Below, in pieces: positions 1 through 9,334 of a stretch of 64,000 nt of DNA. Positions within the stretch are counted from its first letter, which is position 1. Every line of letters begins with the position of its first letter. Below the pieces are notes generated by a model. The model was not told where the DNA came from. It did not search any database and saw only the letters and a list, made by a program, of their open reading frames with translations. A program made the translations under genes and the position numbers. Source of the stretch: Xanthobacteraceae bacterium (GTDB taxonomy: Bacteria > Pseudomonadota > Alphaproteobacteria > Rhizobiales > Xanthobacteraceae); assembly GCA_019635635.1 (NCBI GenBank), contig JAHBZB010000001.1, positions 558,001-622,000 of the forward strand. The letters are read 5' to 3'.

Positions 1-773
1 GCTGCGAGGAAGGCGGCGAGACGTTCGCGTAACGAGCGCTTCACTTTCGGCTGACGGCGTCCCGAGAGACGTGCGCGCAACATATAGAAGACATGAAAGA
101 CGCTGCCGAAAGCGGCGGAGACGCGCGCGAACAGGTTCGCGGGTTCGGTGGGCTCGCCGAGTTCGCCGTCGTCGCCGTAGTCGTCGAGCTCGCGTGCGGG
201 GGGCTCTTGCTGGAAACCCGCGCCGAGCGCGATCGCAAGCGTGAAGACCGTCGGCATCGCGAACAGAAGGCCCATGAGAATCCGGCTCGCATTCGCGGTC
301 GAGCCGAGTAACAACGACGGAATGAAGATCAGCGAATCGCCGATCGCGCCGCCGAGGCCGGTCGGCAGCGGCCAGCTCGAAGGCGCGCGAAAGCAGGCGG
401 CAAAGCCGCATGCGAACAACACCGCGCCGAGCCAGAACAGGATGCGGATTTTCCAGCGCTTCAACGCGCGATGCGTCATCACGAGCCAACCCCAGATCGC
501 GACCGGCAAAAGCAGCGCGAGCGAGCCGAGGCCGAACACCTGCATCATGAAATCGGAGAAGGCGGCACCCGCGCGGCCCATCAGGTTATTCACGTTGCCG
601 TCGGCGGCGTAACCGAAATTCGGGTCCTGAGACGACCAGGTGCCGATCGCGACGAGACACGCGATCACGAACACGATCAGCGCAAACCCGCGCAATTCGG
701 CGAGGCGGCGATGGAACGCGCTGACGATTTCTTCGGGAAACAGGCTGGCGTTTCTGGCGGAGGACTGGCGCAT
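1..773 (-). CDS. ftsK: DNA translocase FtsK, N-terminal part (cut by window edge)
   Basis: The frame is open from an ATG at 773 to the window edge, giving about 257 residues; the gene continues outside. The product starts MRQSSARNASLFPEE and has membrane segments at about residues 28-45, 80-100, 110-135 and 150-185, followed by an acidic then basic linker. This is the four-helix N-terminal anchor of FtsK, the septal pump that clears and resolves chromosome ends at division. The motor domain is not visible. It starts 13 bases after the aminotransferase stop; this aminotransferase-ftsK order is familiar in Hyphomicrobiales. The membrane layout and sequence style fit FtsK well, but the ATPase is needed for proof. 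Confidence 0.85.
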   Translation of the reverse strand, partial: MRQSSARNASLFPEEIVSAFHRRLAELRGFALIVFVIACLVAIGTWSSQDPNFGYAADGNVNNLMGRAGAAFSDFMMQVFGLGSLALLLPVAIWGWLVMTHRALKRWKIRILFWLGAVLFACGFAACFRAPSSWPLPTGLGGAIGDSLIFIPSLLLGSTANASRILMGLLFAMPTVFTLAIALGAGFQQEPPARELDDYGDDGELGEPTEPANLFARVSAAFGSVFHVFYMLRARLSGRRQPKVKRSLRERLAAFLA

Positions 774-786
774 TCTTGCGATCCGA

Positions 787-1992
787 CTACTTTCCGAACG
801 ATGCGAGGCGCGTGAGCGCTTCTTCGGTGGTTCTCAAATCATCGACAAGGGCGACCCGGATATAGCCGGCGCCCGGATTTTTTCCGTCGCTGCCCTCGCG
901 GGCGAGATAACTTCCCGGCACGACGCGAAGCCCGGCTTCGGTGAACAGCGTCTTCGTCGCGGCTTCGTCGTCGCCGAGCGAAGTCACATCGAGCCACAGA
1001 AAGAATCCGCCTTCAGGGCGTTTGTGCCCGAAGTGGGCGCCGAGCAGTTTATCGGCGAGATCGAATTTCTCGCGATAGAGCTTGCGCGTGTCTTCAACGT
1101 GATGTTCGTCGCCGTAAGCCGTGACCGCGACTTCCTGCAAGGGCTCGGGCACCTGCGGCGCGCAGACATTGCGAAGATCGGCGTAGGCTGCGATGAATTT
1201 CGCGTCGCCGGCCGCGAAGCCGCAGCGCAGTCCCGGCAAGTTCGAGCGCTTGGACAGTGAGTTGAAAGCGACGACGTTATCGAAGCTCGCGCCGCAGGCT
1301 TCCAGCGCGCCCACCGGCTTCTTGTCGCCGAGCCAGATTTCCGAATAGCACTCGTCGGCGAAAACATATGCGCCCGCCTCGCGCGCGCGCGCGATCACGC
1401 TCGAAAGCGTCTCGCGCGGCAGTACCGAGCCCTGCGGATTCGCGGGCGAGCAGAGATAGATCGCGACCGTGCGCGCGAGCAGTTCGTCCGGCACCGCGTC
1501 GTAATCGGGAATGAAATTGTTTTCGCGCAAAGCGGGGAGTGCCACGAGTTCGCAGCCTGCTACTTCCGCGCCCGCGCCATAAGCGGGGTAAAACGGATTG
1601 GGCACGATGATCGCGGGCTTGCCAGCGCGCTCGCCGAGCAGACGCTTCGCGGCAACGCCCGCGAGGAACAGGCCTTCGCGGCTGCCGTTCAGCACCACGA
1701 CTTCCTTGTTCGGATCGATGGCGCGCGGGAGTCTGTAACGGCGGCCGAGCCAGTTCGCGGCGGCGGTCCGGAACCGGTCCGTGCCGCGCAGCATCGGATA
1801 TTTCGCAAAGCCGTTGACGTTCGCCGCGATCACGGGGGCCACGAAATCCGGCATGGGATGGCGCGGCTCGCCGACGGAAAGATTGATCAGCGGTTTGCTC
1901 GGCTCGAGTCCTGCGAGCAATTCGGTCAGCCGCACGAAGGGCGATCTCGTGCCCCCATGCTCGCGCCTTCCGGCCAGTGCGCTTCCTGCCAT
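787..1992 (-). CDS. PLP-dependent class I/II aminotransferase (DapC-like)
   Basis: Fold-type I aminotransferase of about 401 residues. Visible landmarks are SPANPQGS (substrate/PLP loop), FADECYSEIW, and the Schiff-base lysine in NSLSKRSNLPGLR (about residue 248 from the chosen start). The family resembles the aminotransferases annotated as DapC, N-succinyldiaminopimelate aminotransferase of the lysine/peptidoglycan pathway, but substrate cannot be read from sequence. I chose the ATG at 1992 because GAGG lies five bases upstream; an in-frame TTG at 2013 lacks a ribosome site. It probably shares a transcript with ftsK, 13 bases downstream. An aspartate- or alanine-type aminotransferase is the main alternative. 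Confidence 0.85.
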   Translation of the reverse strand: MAGSALAGRREHGGTRSPFVRLTELLAGLEPSKPLINLSVGEPRHPMPDFVAPVIAANVNGFAKYPMLRGTDRFRTAAANWLGRRYRLPRAIDPNKEVVVLNGSREGLFLAGVAAKRLLGERAGKPAIIVPNPFYPAYGAGAEVAGCELVALPALRENNFIPDYDAVPDELLARTVAIYLCSPANPQGSVLPRETLSSVIARAREAGAYVFADECYSEIWLGDKKPVGALEACGASFDNVVAFNSLSKRSNLPGLRCGFAAGDAKFIAAYADLRNVCAPQVPEPLQEVAVTAYGDEHHVEDTRKLYREKFDLADKLLGAHFGHKRPEGGFFLWLDVTSLGDDEAATKTLFTEAGLRVVPGSYLAREGSDGKNPGAGYIRVALVDDLRTTEEALTRLASFGK

Positions 1993-2084
1993 GCCCGCCT
2001 CAAAGCCCTTCAATTTCAGGCCCAGACTTTAGGAATCGGCGGTTAAGGCGCGTTTAACCATGGGGGCGGCCATCCGCGGGTAAA

Positions 2085-2118
2085 GAAAAACCCCGGCTCG
2101 GGAAGAGCCGGGGTTTCC
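2085..2118 (-). terminator. Rho-independent terminator after amtB1
   Basis: An 11-bp perfect GC-rich stem (2089-2099 with 2105-2115) and a short loop. Read on the minus strand it is followed by TTTTTCTTT, so it should end the glnK1-amtB1 transcript just before the aminotransferase gene. Confidence 0.85.
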
Positions 2119-2164
2119 TTACTTTTGTAAGGAAGGCCGGAGGCTTGCCTCCGGCCGACCAGAC

Positions 2165-3619
2165 TTAGTTGTAGGCGCGTTCGCCGTGATCGCTGATGTC
2201 GAGACCTTCGCGCTCCTGATCCGGGCTCGGACGGAGGCCGACGACCATCTTCACGATGAAGAAGAGGACCGCCGAAAGAATGCCCGACCACAGGATCGTG
2301 ATGCCGACTGCCTGGGCCTGAATGAGGACCTGGCCGGCGATGTCGTAGGCGGGCGAGTCGACCTTCAGGATCGGGCCGGTGTAGTCGGTGATGCCGACGC
2401 CGCCGAGCGACGGAGCGGCGACGATGCCGGTGCCGATCGCGCCGACGATACCGCCGATGCAGTGAACGCCGAACACGTCGAGCGCGTCGTCGTACTTGAA
2501 GATGTTCTTCACCGTCGTGCAGAAGAAGAAGCACACGACGCCGGCGACAAGGCCGAGCACCAGACCGCCCATCGTGCCTGCGAAGCCCGACGCCGGGGTA
2601 ATGGCGACGAGACCGGCGACGATACCGGAAGCAAGACCGAGCAGGCTCGGCTTACCCTTCACGAGCCATTCCACCAGCATCCAGGAGATGCCGGCAGCGG
2701 CGGTTGCGATGAAGGTGTTGACGAAAGCGACGACTGCCGAGCCGGTTGCCTCAAGGTTGGAGCCGGCGTTGAAGCCGAACCAGCCGAACCAGAGAAGCAT
2801 GGCGCCGATATAGGTCATCACCAGCGAGTGGGGAGGCATCAGTTCTTTGCCGTAGCCCAGACGCTTGCCGACGATCAGCGCACCCATCAGGCCGGCGATG
2901 CCGGAGTTGATGTGCACGACCGTGCCGCCGGCGAAGTCGAGGGCGCCGAGCTTGAAAAGATAGCCGCCGTCGGCCTGAACGGCCTCAAGCGCTGCCTGTG
3001 CCTTGGTCTTGGCTTCGCCCGCCGCTGCCGCAGCCACCGCTTTCGCGGCGTCGACGACGGCGTCCGGACCGGCCCAGTACCAGACCATGTGGGCAATCGG
3101 GAAATAGACGATCGTGATCCAGAGCGGAATGAAGAGCGCTACCGCCGAAAACTTCATGCGTTCGGCGACCGAGCCGAGCAGCAGCGAAGCGGTGATCGCG
3201 GCAAAGGTCGCCTGGAACATCACGAACACGAGTTCGGGAATCGCAACGCGATCCGAGAACGTGCCGCCCTTCGATTCGAAGGTCACGCCGGAGAGGAACG
3301 CCTTCGAGAACCCACCGAAGAAGTCGGAGCCGCCGGTGAAGGTGACCGAGTATCCGTAGATGACCCAGATCAGGAAGACGATGCAGACGGTGTAGCCGAC
3401 CTGCATCAGTATCGAGAGCATGTTCTTCGAACGGACGAGGCCGCCGTAGAACAGTGCGAGGCCGGGAACGGTCATCACGAGAACGAGGACCGTGGCGGTC
3501 ATCATCCAGGTGGTGTCGCCCTTGTTGATGGTCGCGTCCTGCGCGAGCGCCGGATCGACGGCGAATACCGTCAAAGCCAGCGCGGCGAGAACCGCACCGA
3601 GAATGTTCTTAAACGTCAT
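2165..3619 (-). CDS. amtB: Ammonium transporter AmtB (first copy)
   Basis: About 484 residues. A signal peptide ending PALAQ is followed by eleven hydrophobic segments typical of Amt/Rh channels, which pass NH3/NH4+ through a trimeric inner-membrane pore. Family motifs seen include FAGGTVVHINSG (with the region of the first pore histidine) and DVFGVHCIGGIVGAIGTG. Compared with the second copy it has an extra Ala/Lys-rich loop of about 30 residues before DFAGG. The C-tail ends LDISDHGERAYN, the part GlnK contacts. The ATG at 3619 has GGAG upstream; an in-frame ATG at 3634 is possible. It follows glnK1 by 40 bases, so AmtB and its PII regulator are co-transcribed. Confidence 0.95.
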   Translation of the reverse strand: MTFKNILGAVLAALALTVFAVDPALAQDATINKGDTTWMMTATVLVLVMTVPGLALFYGGLVRSKNMLSILMQVGYTVCIVFLIWVIYGYSVTFTGGSDFFGGFSKAFLSGVTFESKGGTFSDRVAIPELVFVMFQATFAAITASLLLGSVAERMKFSAVALFIPLWITIVYFPIAHMVWYWAGPDAVVDAAKAVAAAAAGEAKTKAQAALEAVQADGGYLFKLGALDFAGGTVVHINSGIAGLMGALIVGKRLGYGKELMPPHSLVMTYIGAMLLWFGWFGFNAGSNLEATGSAVVAFVNTFIATAAAGISWMLVEWLVKGKPSLLGLASGIVAGLVAITPASGFAGTMGGLVLGLVAGVVCFFFCTTVKNIFKYDDALDVFGVHCIGGIVGAIGTGIVAAPSLGGVGITDYTGPILKVDSPAYDIAGQVLIQAQAVGITILWSGILSAVLFFIVKMVVGLRPSPDQEREGLDISDHGERAYN

Positions 3620-3659
3620 GGGAGAATTCTCCATCACAGGTCTATGAGAGTTACGGGGA

Positions 3660-4103
<444 letters not shown>

Positions 4104-4106
4104 TTA

Positions 4107-4122
4107 AGCAGACGCCGTGCCA
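4107..4122 (-). promoter_or_regulatory. Sigma-54 (RpoN) promoter of glnK1-amtB1
   Basis: Minus-strand sequence TGGCACGGCGTCTGCT matches the sigma-54 consensus TGGCACG-N4-TTGCW at all but one position, with the invariant GG and GC ten bases apart. It points at glnK1, leaving a leader of about 100 bases. The surrounding gene-free stretch, 3999-4327, holds this promoter and the amtB2 terminator; I see no other gene in it. Confidence 0.75.
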
Positions 4123-4280
4123 GAAACGGGCGGTTTGAGGGATTCGCTTGAGTCGCAAGGGCTTGGCTGACTCAGAAATGGGCAGGGCGAGGGGGCGGTC
4201 TACGGAAAGCCGTAATTTTCGAGGATTACGCCTAATTTATAGGCAGAGGCTTCCGATCCGGCCAAATTTTCGGCAAGACG

Positions 4281-4308
4281 AAACGCGCGGGCTTTCGGCC
4301 GCGCGTTT
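4281..4308 (-). terminator. Terminator after amtB2
   Basis: Perfect 10-bp stem (4281-4290 with 4299-4308), eight-base loop, 20 bases past the amtB2 stop. The T-rich tail is better on the plus strand (TTTTCCTTTTT), so it may work in both directions and insulate the two glnK-amtB units. Confidence 0.7.
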
Positions 4309-4327
4309 TCCTTTTTCGGCAAGCGGA

Positions 4328-5635
4328 TCAGGTGTGGACCGATTCACCGTGTTGCGTGATGTCGAGGCCCATGCGCTCGTGATCGAGCGAGACGCGCAAG
4401 CCGACGAGCACGTCCACGATCTTCAGAATCACCCAAGTCCCCGCCGCGCACCAGACGAAGCAGATGCCGACGCCGATCAGTTGGGTCAGCACCTGCGCGG
4501 CGTTGCCCTCGAGCAATCCCTGTTGTCCATGCGGCAGATCTTTCGTCACGGTGAAGGCGCCGACCGCGAATACGCCGGTCAGTATCGTGCCGAGAATGCC
4601 GCCGATGCCGTGGATACCAAATACATCAAGCGAGTCGTCGTAGCGCAGCCGCTCCTTCAGCCAGGTACAGGCCCAGAAGCAGACGACGCCGGCGGCAAGG
4701 CCGATGACCACGCCGTGCCACGGCAGGATGAATCCCGACGCCGGGGTGATGGTGCCGAGACCGGCGATCGCGCCGGAGATGATGCCAAGCACGGAAGGCT
4801 TTTTCCGCAGCCACCACTCCATCGCCATCCATGCGATCGCGCCCGAGCAGGCCGCAAGATGCGTCGCAAGAATCGCCATGCTCGCGCGCGAGCTTGCGGT
4901 GAGCGCCGAGCCGCCGTTGAAGCCGAACCAGCCGACCCATAGAAGTGCAGTGCCGACTGCGGCCATGGTCAGATCGTAGGGCGCAAGATTTTCGGTGCCG
5001 TAGCCGCGGCGCGAGCCGAGCACGTAAGCCGCGACCACGCCGGCGACACCGGCGTTGAGATGCACGACGATGCCGCCCGCGAAATCCATCACGCCCATGC
5101 TTGAGAGAAAGCCGCCGCCCCAGATCCAGTGCGCGCTCGGCACATAGACCACGAAGAACCATGCGATCATGAAAATAATGAAGGCCGAGAAGCGCATGCG
5201 GTCGGCGACCGAGCCTGCGATCAGCGCGCAGGTGATGACCGCGAACGTCATCTGATAGGTCGCAAACAGAGACTCGGGCAGGTTGGACGCGAGCGTGTTG
5301 ACCGAGTTCAGGTCCATGCCGCGGAAGAAAAGTTTATCGAGATTGCCGAGCCACGCGCCGTCGCCCGAGAAGGTCAGCGAATAGCCAAACGCGAACCACA
5401 AGACAGAGATGAACATCACGGCCGCGAAACTCTGCGCCATGGTCGCGAGCAGATTCTTCTTCCGCACCAGTCCTGCGTAAAACAACGCAAGTCCCGGTAT
5501 CGTCATCAATAGGACGAGTGCGGTTGCCGCGATCATCCACGCGGTGTCGGCGGCGTTGATGGTACTCGCCTGCGCAAGCGCGGGCGTCGTGGCGACACAG
5601 GTGCACGCCGCGAGCAGAATCCGAAAGCGTTTCAT
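4328..5635 (-). CDS. amtB: Ammonium transporter AmtB (second copy)
   Basis: About 435 residues. Signal peptide ending TTPALAQ, then the multi-pass Amt/Rh channel with FAGGIVVHLNAGVAG, ALLWVGWFGFNGGSAL and DVFGIHGIGGILGTILTG. It lacks the Ala/Lys loop found in the first copy, and at the second pore-histidine region reads FGIHGIGG where copy 1 reads FGVHCIGG. The C-tail LDITQHGESVHT differs from copy 1, so the two may pair with different PII partners. ATG at 5635 has AGGGGG upstream; in-frame starts further upstream would run into the palindrome at 5666-5714. It is the second gene of the glnK2-amtB2 unit. Confidence 0.93.
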   Translation of the reverse strand: MKRFRILLAACTCVATTPALAQASTINAADTAWMIAATALVLLMTIPGLALFYAGLVRKKNLLATMAQSFAAVMFISVLWFAFGYSLTFSGDGAWLGNLDKLFFRGMDLNSVNTLASNLPESLFATYQMTFAVITCALIAGSVADRMRFSAFIIFMIAWFFVVYVPSAHWIWGGGFLSSMGVMDFAGGIVVHLNAGVAGVVAAYVLGSRRGYGTENLAPYDLTMAAVGTALLWVGWFGFNGGSALTASSRASMAILATHLAACSGAIAWMAMEWWLRKKPSVLGIISGAIAGLGTITPASGFILPWHGVVIGLAAGVVCFWACTWLKERLRYDDSLDVFGIHGIGGILGTILTGVFAVGAFTVTKDLPHGQQGLLEGNAAQVLTQLIGVGICFVWCAAGTWVILKIVDVLVGLRVSLDHERMGLDITQHGESVHT

Positions 5636-5665
5636 CGATAGCCCCCTGATCGCTATTTTTGATTT

Positions 5666-5714
5666 GCGCATGATCTGATCCGAAAACCGGTTCCCACTTT
5701 TCGGGATCATGCGC
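5666..5714. repeat. Rhizobiales-type intergenic palindrome between glnK2 and amtB2
   Basis: A 49-base imperfect palindrome: GCGCATGATC at one end, GATCATGCGC at the other, with CCGAAAA and TTTTCGG arms around CCGGTT inside. From memory this closely resembles a very abundant intergenic palindromic repeat of Hyphomicrobiales genomes (RIME-like). It sits inside the glnK2-amtB2 transcript, where the hairpin could affect mRNA stability or the ratio of the two products. Confidence 0.75.
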
Positions 5715-5718
5715 TTCC

Positions 5719-6057
5719 TTAGAGCGCGTTGTTGTCGGTTTCGCCGGTGCGGATGCGGATCGCGCGTTCGATCGAGGTGACGAAAATCTTTCCGTCGCCG
5801 ATCTGGCCGGTCTTCGCCGATTTCACGATGGCATCGACGACGCGATCGGCGTTCGCGGAGGTCACGCCAATTTCGAGCCGCATCTTCGGCAGAAAGTGAA
5901 TCGCGTATTCGGCGCCGCGATAGATTTCGGTGTGACCTTTCTGGCGGCCGTAGCCCTTCACCTCGGAGACCGTGATGCCCTGCACGCCGACGGCGGCGAG
6001 TGCGTCGCGCACCTCCTCGAGCTTGAACGGTTTGATGACGGCGATGATCAGCTTCAT
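5719..6057 (-). CDS. glnK: Nitrogen regulatory protein PII, GlnK-type (second copy)
   Basis: Complete 112-residue PII protein starting [20 protein letters not shown], with the same T-loop [15 protein letters not shown] (Tyr51) and [11 protein letters not shown] signature as copy 1. Differences cluster in the middle (MRLEIGVTSANADRVVDAIVKSA) and the tail (TGETDNNAL), so it is a diverged paralogue, not a recent duplicate. GGGGGAG lies five bases before the ATG. It precedes amtB2, which identifies it as GlnK rather than GlnB; glnB normally sits with glnA, absent here. Role as for copy 1: gating ammonium uptake in response to nitrogen status. Confidence 0.94.
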   Translation of the reverse strand: MKLIIAVIKPFKLEEVRDALAAVGVQGITVSEVKGYGRQKGHTEIYRGAEYAIHFLPKMRLEIGVTSANADRVVDAIVKSAKTGQIGDGKIFVTSIERAIRIRTGETDNNAL

Positions 6058-6103
6058 GAGCGCTCCCCCGTGCTGCCGGTTGTTTTTATGAAGAAGTGAC
6101 GTC

Positions 6104-6119
6104 GGCAGCGCGCCGCCCA
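6104..6119 (-). promoter_or_regulatory. Weak sigma-54-like site upstream of glnK2
   Basis: Minus-strand TGGGCGGCGCGCTGCC has GG and GC with the correct ten-base spacing and lies about 50 bases before glnK2. The rest of the -24 element departs from consensus, and such matches arise easily in GC-rich DNA, so this is tentative. Confidence 0.3.
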
Positions 6120-6246
6120 AAATTGAGGCGGCATTCGCTGCACAGATTATCGGCGTTTCGCCGGAATTTTAAGCGGGCAGGGGCGCGCCGCGCTGCTTTT
6201 TGAGCAGCGCAGGCCACGGCATGATTTTTCGAGTTTTGGCCGCTTC

Positions 6247-7128
6247 CTACGGCTTTTTCTTCTCGAAATTCGGATCTTTCTTCCGAATCAGCCCTTCCTG
6301 GGCGACGGAAGCGACCAAAGTGCCGTCGCGGGTGAAAAACTGGCCGCGGGAGAATCCGCGGGCGTTATTCGCGTTCGGCGAATCCTGTGAATAGAGAATC
6401 CATTCGTCGGCCCGGAACGGCCGGTGGAACCAGAGCGCATGGTCGAGGCTCGCCGGCTGGATCGAGCGCGAGAACACCGAGCGGCCGTGGGGGATGAGGG
6501 AAGCGTCGAGCAAGCCCATATCGGACGCGTAAGCCAGCACGCAGCGATGGATCACCGGATCGTCGGGCAAGGGCGCGATCGACTTCATCCAGACGTTGAA
6601 TTTCGGTTCGCGGTAGTCTTTGGAGAGGTAGCGCATGTATTCGACCGGGCGCATCTCGATCGGGCGCGGGCGCTCGTAATATTTGCGCACCGCCTCGGGG
6701 AGCATCGGCATTACTTTCTCGCGCACGTCTTTCTCGCTCGCGAGTTCTTCCGGCATCGGCACCTTCGGCATCTCGGCCTGATGCTCGTAGCCGTCTTCCA
6801 CTTTGTGGAACGAGACGCCCATCGAGAAGATCGCTTCGCCATGCTGGATCGCTTTCACCCAGCGCGTGGTGAAGCTGCCTCCGTCGCGGATGCGGTCGAC
6901 CTCGTAGATGATCGGCACCTTCGGATCGCCACCGAGCAGGAAGTATGCGTGCAGCGAATGGCACTGGCGCTCCGGCACGGTGCGATAAGCCGCGACCAGC
7001 GCCTGGCCGATCACCTGTCCTCCGAAGACGCGCGTGAAGGTGTCCTTGGGCGAATAGCCGCGAAACAGATTCACCTCGAGCGTTTCGAGATCGAGGATTT
7101 CGAGCAGCGACTGGACCGGCTTTTCCAT
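6247..7128 (-). CDS. tesB: Acyl-CoA thioesterase II (TesB)
   Basis: 293 residues forming two hot-dog domains. The N-terminal half has FGGQVIGQALVAA and the active-site region SLHAYFLLGGDP; the C-terminal half has YASDMGLLDASL, SLDHALWFHRPF and the closing QEGLIR. The Asp/Thr-Ser/Gln triad of E. coli TesB maps to these segments. TesB hydrolyses medium- and long-chain acyl-CoA in the cytoplasm. The ATG at 7128 fits the family start, with GAAGG upstream. It is divergent from the FAD hydroxylase, 63 bases apart. Confidence 0.95.
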   Translation of the reverse strand: MEKPVQSLLEILDLETLEVNLFRGYSPKDTFTRVFGGQVIGQALVAAYRTVPERQCHSLHAYFLLGGDPKVPIIYEVDRIRDGGSFTTRWVKAIQHGEAIFSMGVSFHKVEDGYEHQAEMPKVPMPEELASEKDVREKVMPMLPEAVRKYYERPRPIEMRPVEYMRYLSKDYREPKFNVWMKSIAPLPDDPVIHRCVLAYASDMGLLDASLIPHGRSVFSRSIQPASLDHALWFHRPFRADEWILYSQDSPNANNARGFSRGQFFTRDGTLVASVAQEGLIRKKDPNFEKKKP

Positions 7129-7191
7129 CGGTAAACCTTCGTTACAGCCCGCGGGTTGCCGCGGGAGGCCTAACCTACCTATCTTGCCGCC

Positions 7192-8418
7192 ATGAACAAG
7201 CAAATGCCGGACAAGCCGCTGGATACCGCAATCGCGGGCGCGGGGATCGCGGGTGCCGCACTCGGCGTCGCGCTGAAACAGACCTTGGGCAGCGGCTTTT
7301 CGGTCGCGGTCTTCGATCCGGCGCTCGCGCGTGAGCCCGCGCGCGACGAGCGGGTGGTCGCGATTGCCGGCGGTGCGCGGCGGCTGTTCGAGGCGCTCGG
7401 TGTGTGGGAGCGGCTTGCGGAGACGCAGCCGATCCGCGCCATGGAAATTACGGATTCGAAACTTTCCGACGCGGTGCGCCAGACTTTCCTTGAGTTTGCA
7501 GAAGACGAAGAAGGCGAGCCTTTCGCGCACATGGTCGAGAACCGCGCGCTGATAGTCGCGCTGCGCGAGGCGGCGGCAGAGGCCGGGATTGAACTCGTCG
7601 CTTCCGGAATCGATTCATATGCGGCAGACGAAAGCTTTGCGCGTTTTTCATCCGGCGAGAAACAATATCGCGCGCGGTTGATCGCCGCCGCCGATGGCGC
7701 CAACTCGAAATTACGTTCGCTTGCGAAGATCCAGACCATCGCGCGGGGCTACGACCAGTCCGGCATCGTCGCGACCATCGGGCATGCGCGCGAACATGAC
7801 GGTAAGGCCGTGCAGCATTTCCTGCCGAGCGGTTCGTTTGCGATTCTACCGCTTACCGGAAAGCGTTCGTCCATCGTCTGGACGGAATCGAGCGCGGAAG
7901 CAAAACGCATCGTCGCACTGCCGCCGGCGGAGTTTCTCGCCGAACTCGAATTGCGCTTCGGGCTGCAACTCGGCGAACTCGAAGTGCTGTCGCCCGCGCG
8001 CGGCTATCCGTTGCAGATTTCGATTGCGCGCTCGTTCATCGCGGAGCGCCTCGCGCTCGTCGGTGACGCGGCGCATGTCATCCATCCGCTCGCGGGGCAG
8101 GGGCTGAACATGGGCCTGCGCGATGTCGCGGCACTCGCCGAGTGCATCGCGGACCATGCGCGGCTGGGGCTCGATCCGGGCGCGCCGGAACTGCTCTCGC
8201 GCTACCAGCGCTGGCGCCGCGCCGACACGGTGGCCATGGGGCTTGCGACCGACGGGCTCAACCGGCTTTTTTCCAACGAGTCCACGCCGCTCAAATATCT
8301 GCGCGATCTGGGTCTCGGCATCGTCGATCGCGCGCCGGCCCTGAAAAAGTTTTTCGCCCGCGAGGCGGCGGGCCTCACGGGCGATGTACCGAAATTGCTT
8401 CGGGGAGAATTTATTTAG
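7192..8418 (+). CDS. UbiH/UbiF/Coq6-family FAD monooxygenase (ubiquinone biosynthesis)
   Basis: 408 residues. It has the N-terminal FAD-binding [10 protein letters not shown] (about residues 16-25), [14 protein letters not shown], the [11 protein letters not shown] motif (about 165-175) and the second FAD motif [22 protein letters not shown] (about 289-310). This pattern is the ubiquinone ring-hydroxylase family, which adds hydroxyls to the polyprenyl phenol ring in the ubiquinone pathway. Which ring position is used (UbiH, UbiF, UbiI or UbiL) cannot be assigned. Start could also be the ATG at 7204. Its stop codon overlaps that of the convergent Trm112-like gene. Confidence 0.9.
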   Translation: MNKQMPDKPLDTAIAGAGIAGAALGVALKQTLGSGFSVAVFDPALAREPARDERVVAIAGGARRLFEALGVWERLAETQPIRAMEITDSKLSDAVRQTFLEFAEDEEGEPFAHMVENRALIVALREAAAEAGIELVASGIDSYAADESFARFSSGEKQYRARLIAAADGANSKLRSLAKIQTIARGYDQSGIVATIGHAREHDGKAVQHFLPSGSFAILPLTGKRSSIVWTESSAEAKRIVALPPAEFLAELELRFGLQLGELEVLSPARGYPLQISIARSFIAERLALVGDAAHVIHPLAGQGLNMGLRDVAALAECIADHARLGLDPGAPELLSRYQRWRRADTVAMGLATDGLNRLFSNESTPLKYLRDLGLGIVDRAPALKKFFAREAAGLTGDVPKLLRGEFI

Positions 8419-8603
8419 TCTGCGAGCGGGCGCGCTTCTTCCGGCAGCATGATCGGGATGCCGTCGCGGATCGGATAGATCAGCTTCGCCGCGCGCGAGA
8501 CCAGCACCTGCTTCTCGGCATCGTATTCCAGCGGACCCTTGGTCACGGGGCATACGAGAATTTCCAACAACTTGGGATCGACGGTGTGACGGTCGGTGTT
8601 CAT
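8415..8603 (-). CDS. Trm112-like small protein (UPF0434/YcaR)
   Basis: 62 residues, reading [20 protein letters not shown] then [25 protein letters not shown]. This is the bacterial Trm112-like fold; in eukaryotes Trm112 activates methyltransferases, while the bacterial proteins are mostly uncharacterised. Only one of the zinc-ligand cysteines of the full Trm112 motif is visible, usual for the short YcaR branch. It follows the LON-domain gene by 44 bases and overlaps the hydroxylase stop by four bases. Confidence 0.9.
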   Translation of the reverse strand: MNTDRHTVDPKLLEILVCPVTKGPLEYDAEKQVLVSRAAKLIYPIRDGIPIMLPEEARPLAD

Positions 8604-8647
8604 TCTTCTCTCCAGTGGCGGGAAGATCAGCGCGGTAAACGCCGATC

Positions 8648-9319
8648 TTACTGCAAGGTTCCGTTCTCTTCACCCTCGCCGGCGGCGAGCGTGATTTCGG
8701 TGGCTGCGACAAGAAGCTGCGCCCGCGTCTTCAGGTCGCGCGCTTCGAGCAGCGCCTGTTTCTCACGCACGCCGAAGGGCGACATCAAAGAAAGCCCGTT
8801 GACGAGTGCCTCGGTCGGCGCCTGCGTGATGCCGGACCAGTCGGCGTCGATGGAGTTCGCGGCGAGATAATTCGCGAGCGTTTTCAGAAGCGACTCGCGA
8901 TCGACTTCGTCCTCGCCCAGCCCCTGCACGAGATCTTCGGCGAACAGGCCGTAATCGACCCTGCACTGGCGATAAGGCGTCGTGACCGTCAATTCCTCGA
9001 CCACGCGAAAGCGCGCAATCCCGGTGAGGATGACGGAGTAGCGTCCGTCGCCGCTCTCGCCGAAGTTCGTGAGCCTGCCGACGCATCCGACCGGATAAAG
9101 CGGCGGAATTTTCTCCGCGCCTTCTTCGGCTTCGTTCGGCTGGATCATGCCGATCACGCGCTCGCCCTGAATTACGTCCTCGATCATCTGGAGATAGCGC
9201 GGCTCGAAAATATTGAGCGGCAATTCCACGCGCGGAAGCAAGAGCGCGCGCGGCAGCGGAAACACCGGAATGATGTCCGGAATATCCGCCGGCGAACGAT
9301 AGGGACTGTTGATCGCCAT
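8648..9319 (-). CDS. LON substrate-binding-domain protein
   Basis: 223 residues consisting of the N-terminal (PUA-like) domain of Lon without the AAA or protease parts: [33 protein letters not shown] at the start, then the [10 protein letters not shown] strand and a helical tail. Stand-alone versions are widespread in alphaproteobacteria and may recognise unfolded proteins; function is unproven. It lies 15 bases downstream of the thioredoxin/TPR gene and upstream of the Trm112-like gene, so the three form a likely operon with a protein-quality theme. Confidence 0.92.
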   Translation of the reverse strand: MAINSPYRSPADIPDIIPVFPLPRALLLPRVELPLNIFEPRYLQMIEDVIQGERVIGMIQPNEAEEGAEKIPPLYPVGCVGRLTNFGESGDGRYSVILTGIARFRVVEELTVTTPYRQCRVDYGLFAEDLVQGLGEDEVDRESLLKTLANYLAANSIDADWSGITQAPTEALVNGLSLMSPFGVREKQALLEARDLKTRAQLLVAATEITLAAGEGEENGTLQ

Positions 9320-9334
9320 TCGCTGCTTTCGCTC

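Noticed and set aside
1993-2013. TTG start extending the aminotransferase by seven residues
   Set aside because: No ribosome-binding site before it, whereas the ATG at 1992 has GAGG at good spacing.
6190-6210. Hairpin GCGCTGC-TTTTTGA-GCAGCGC as terminator of tesB
   Set aside because: No T-run follows on the minus strand and it lies 36 bases past the stop; left unassigned.
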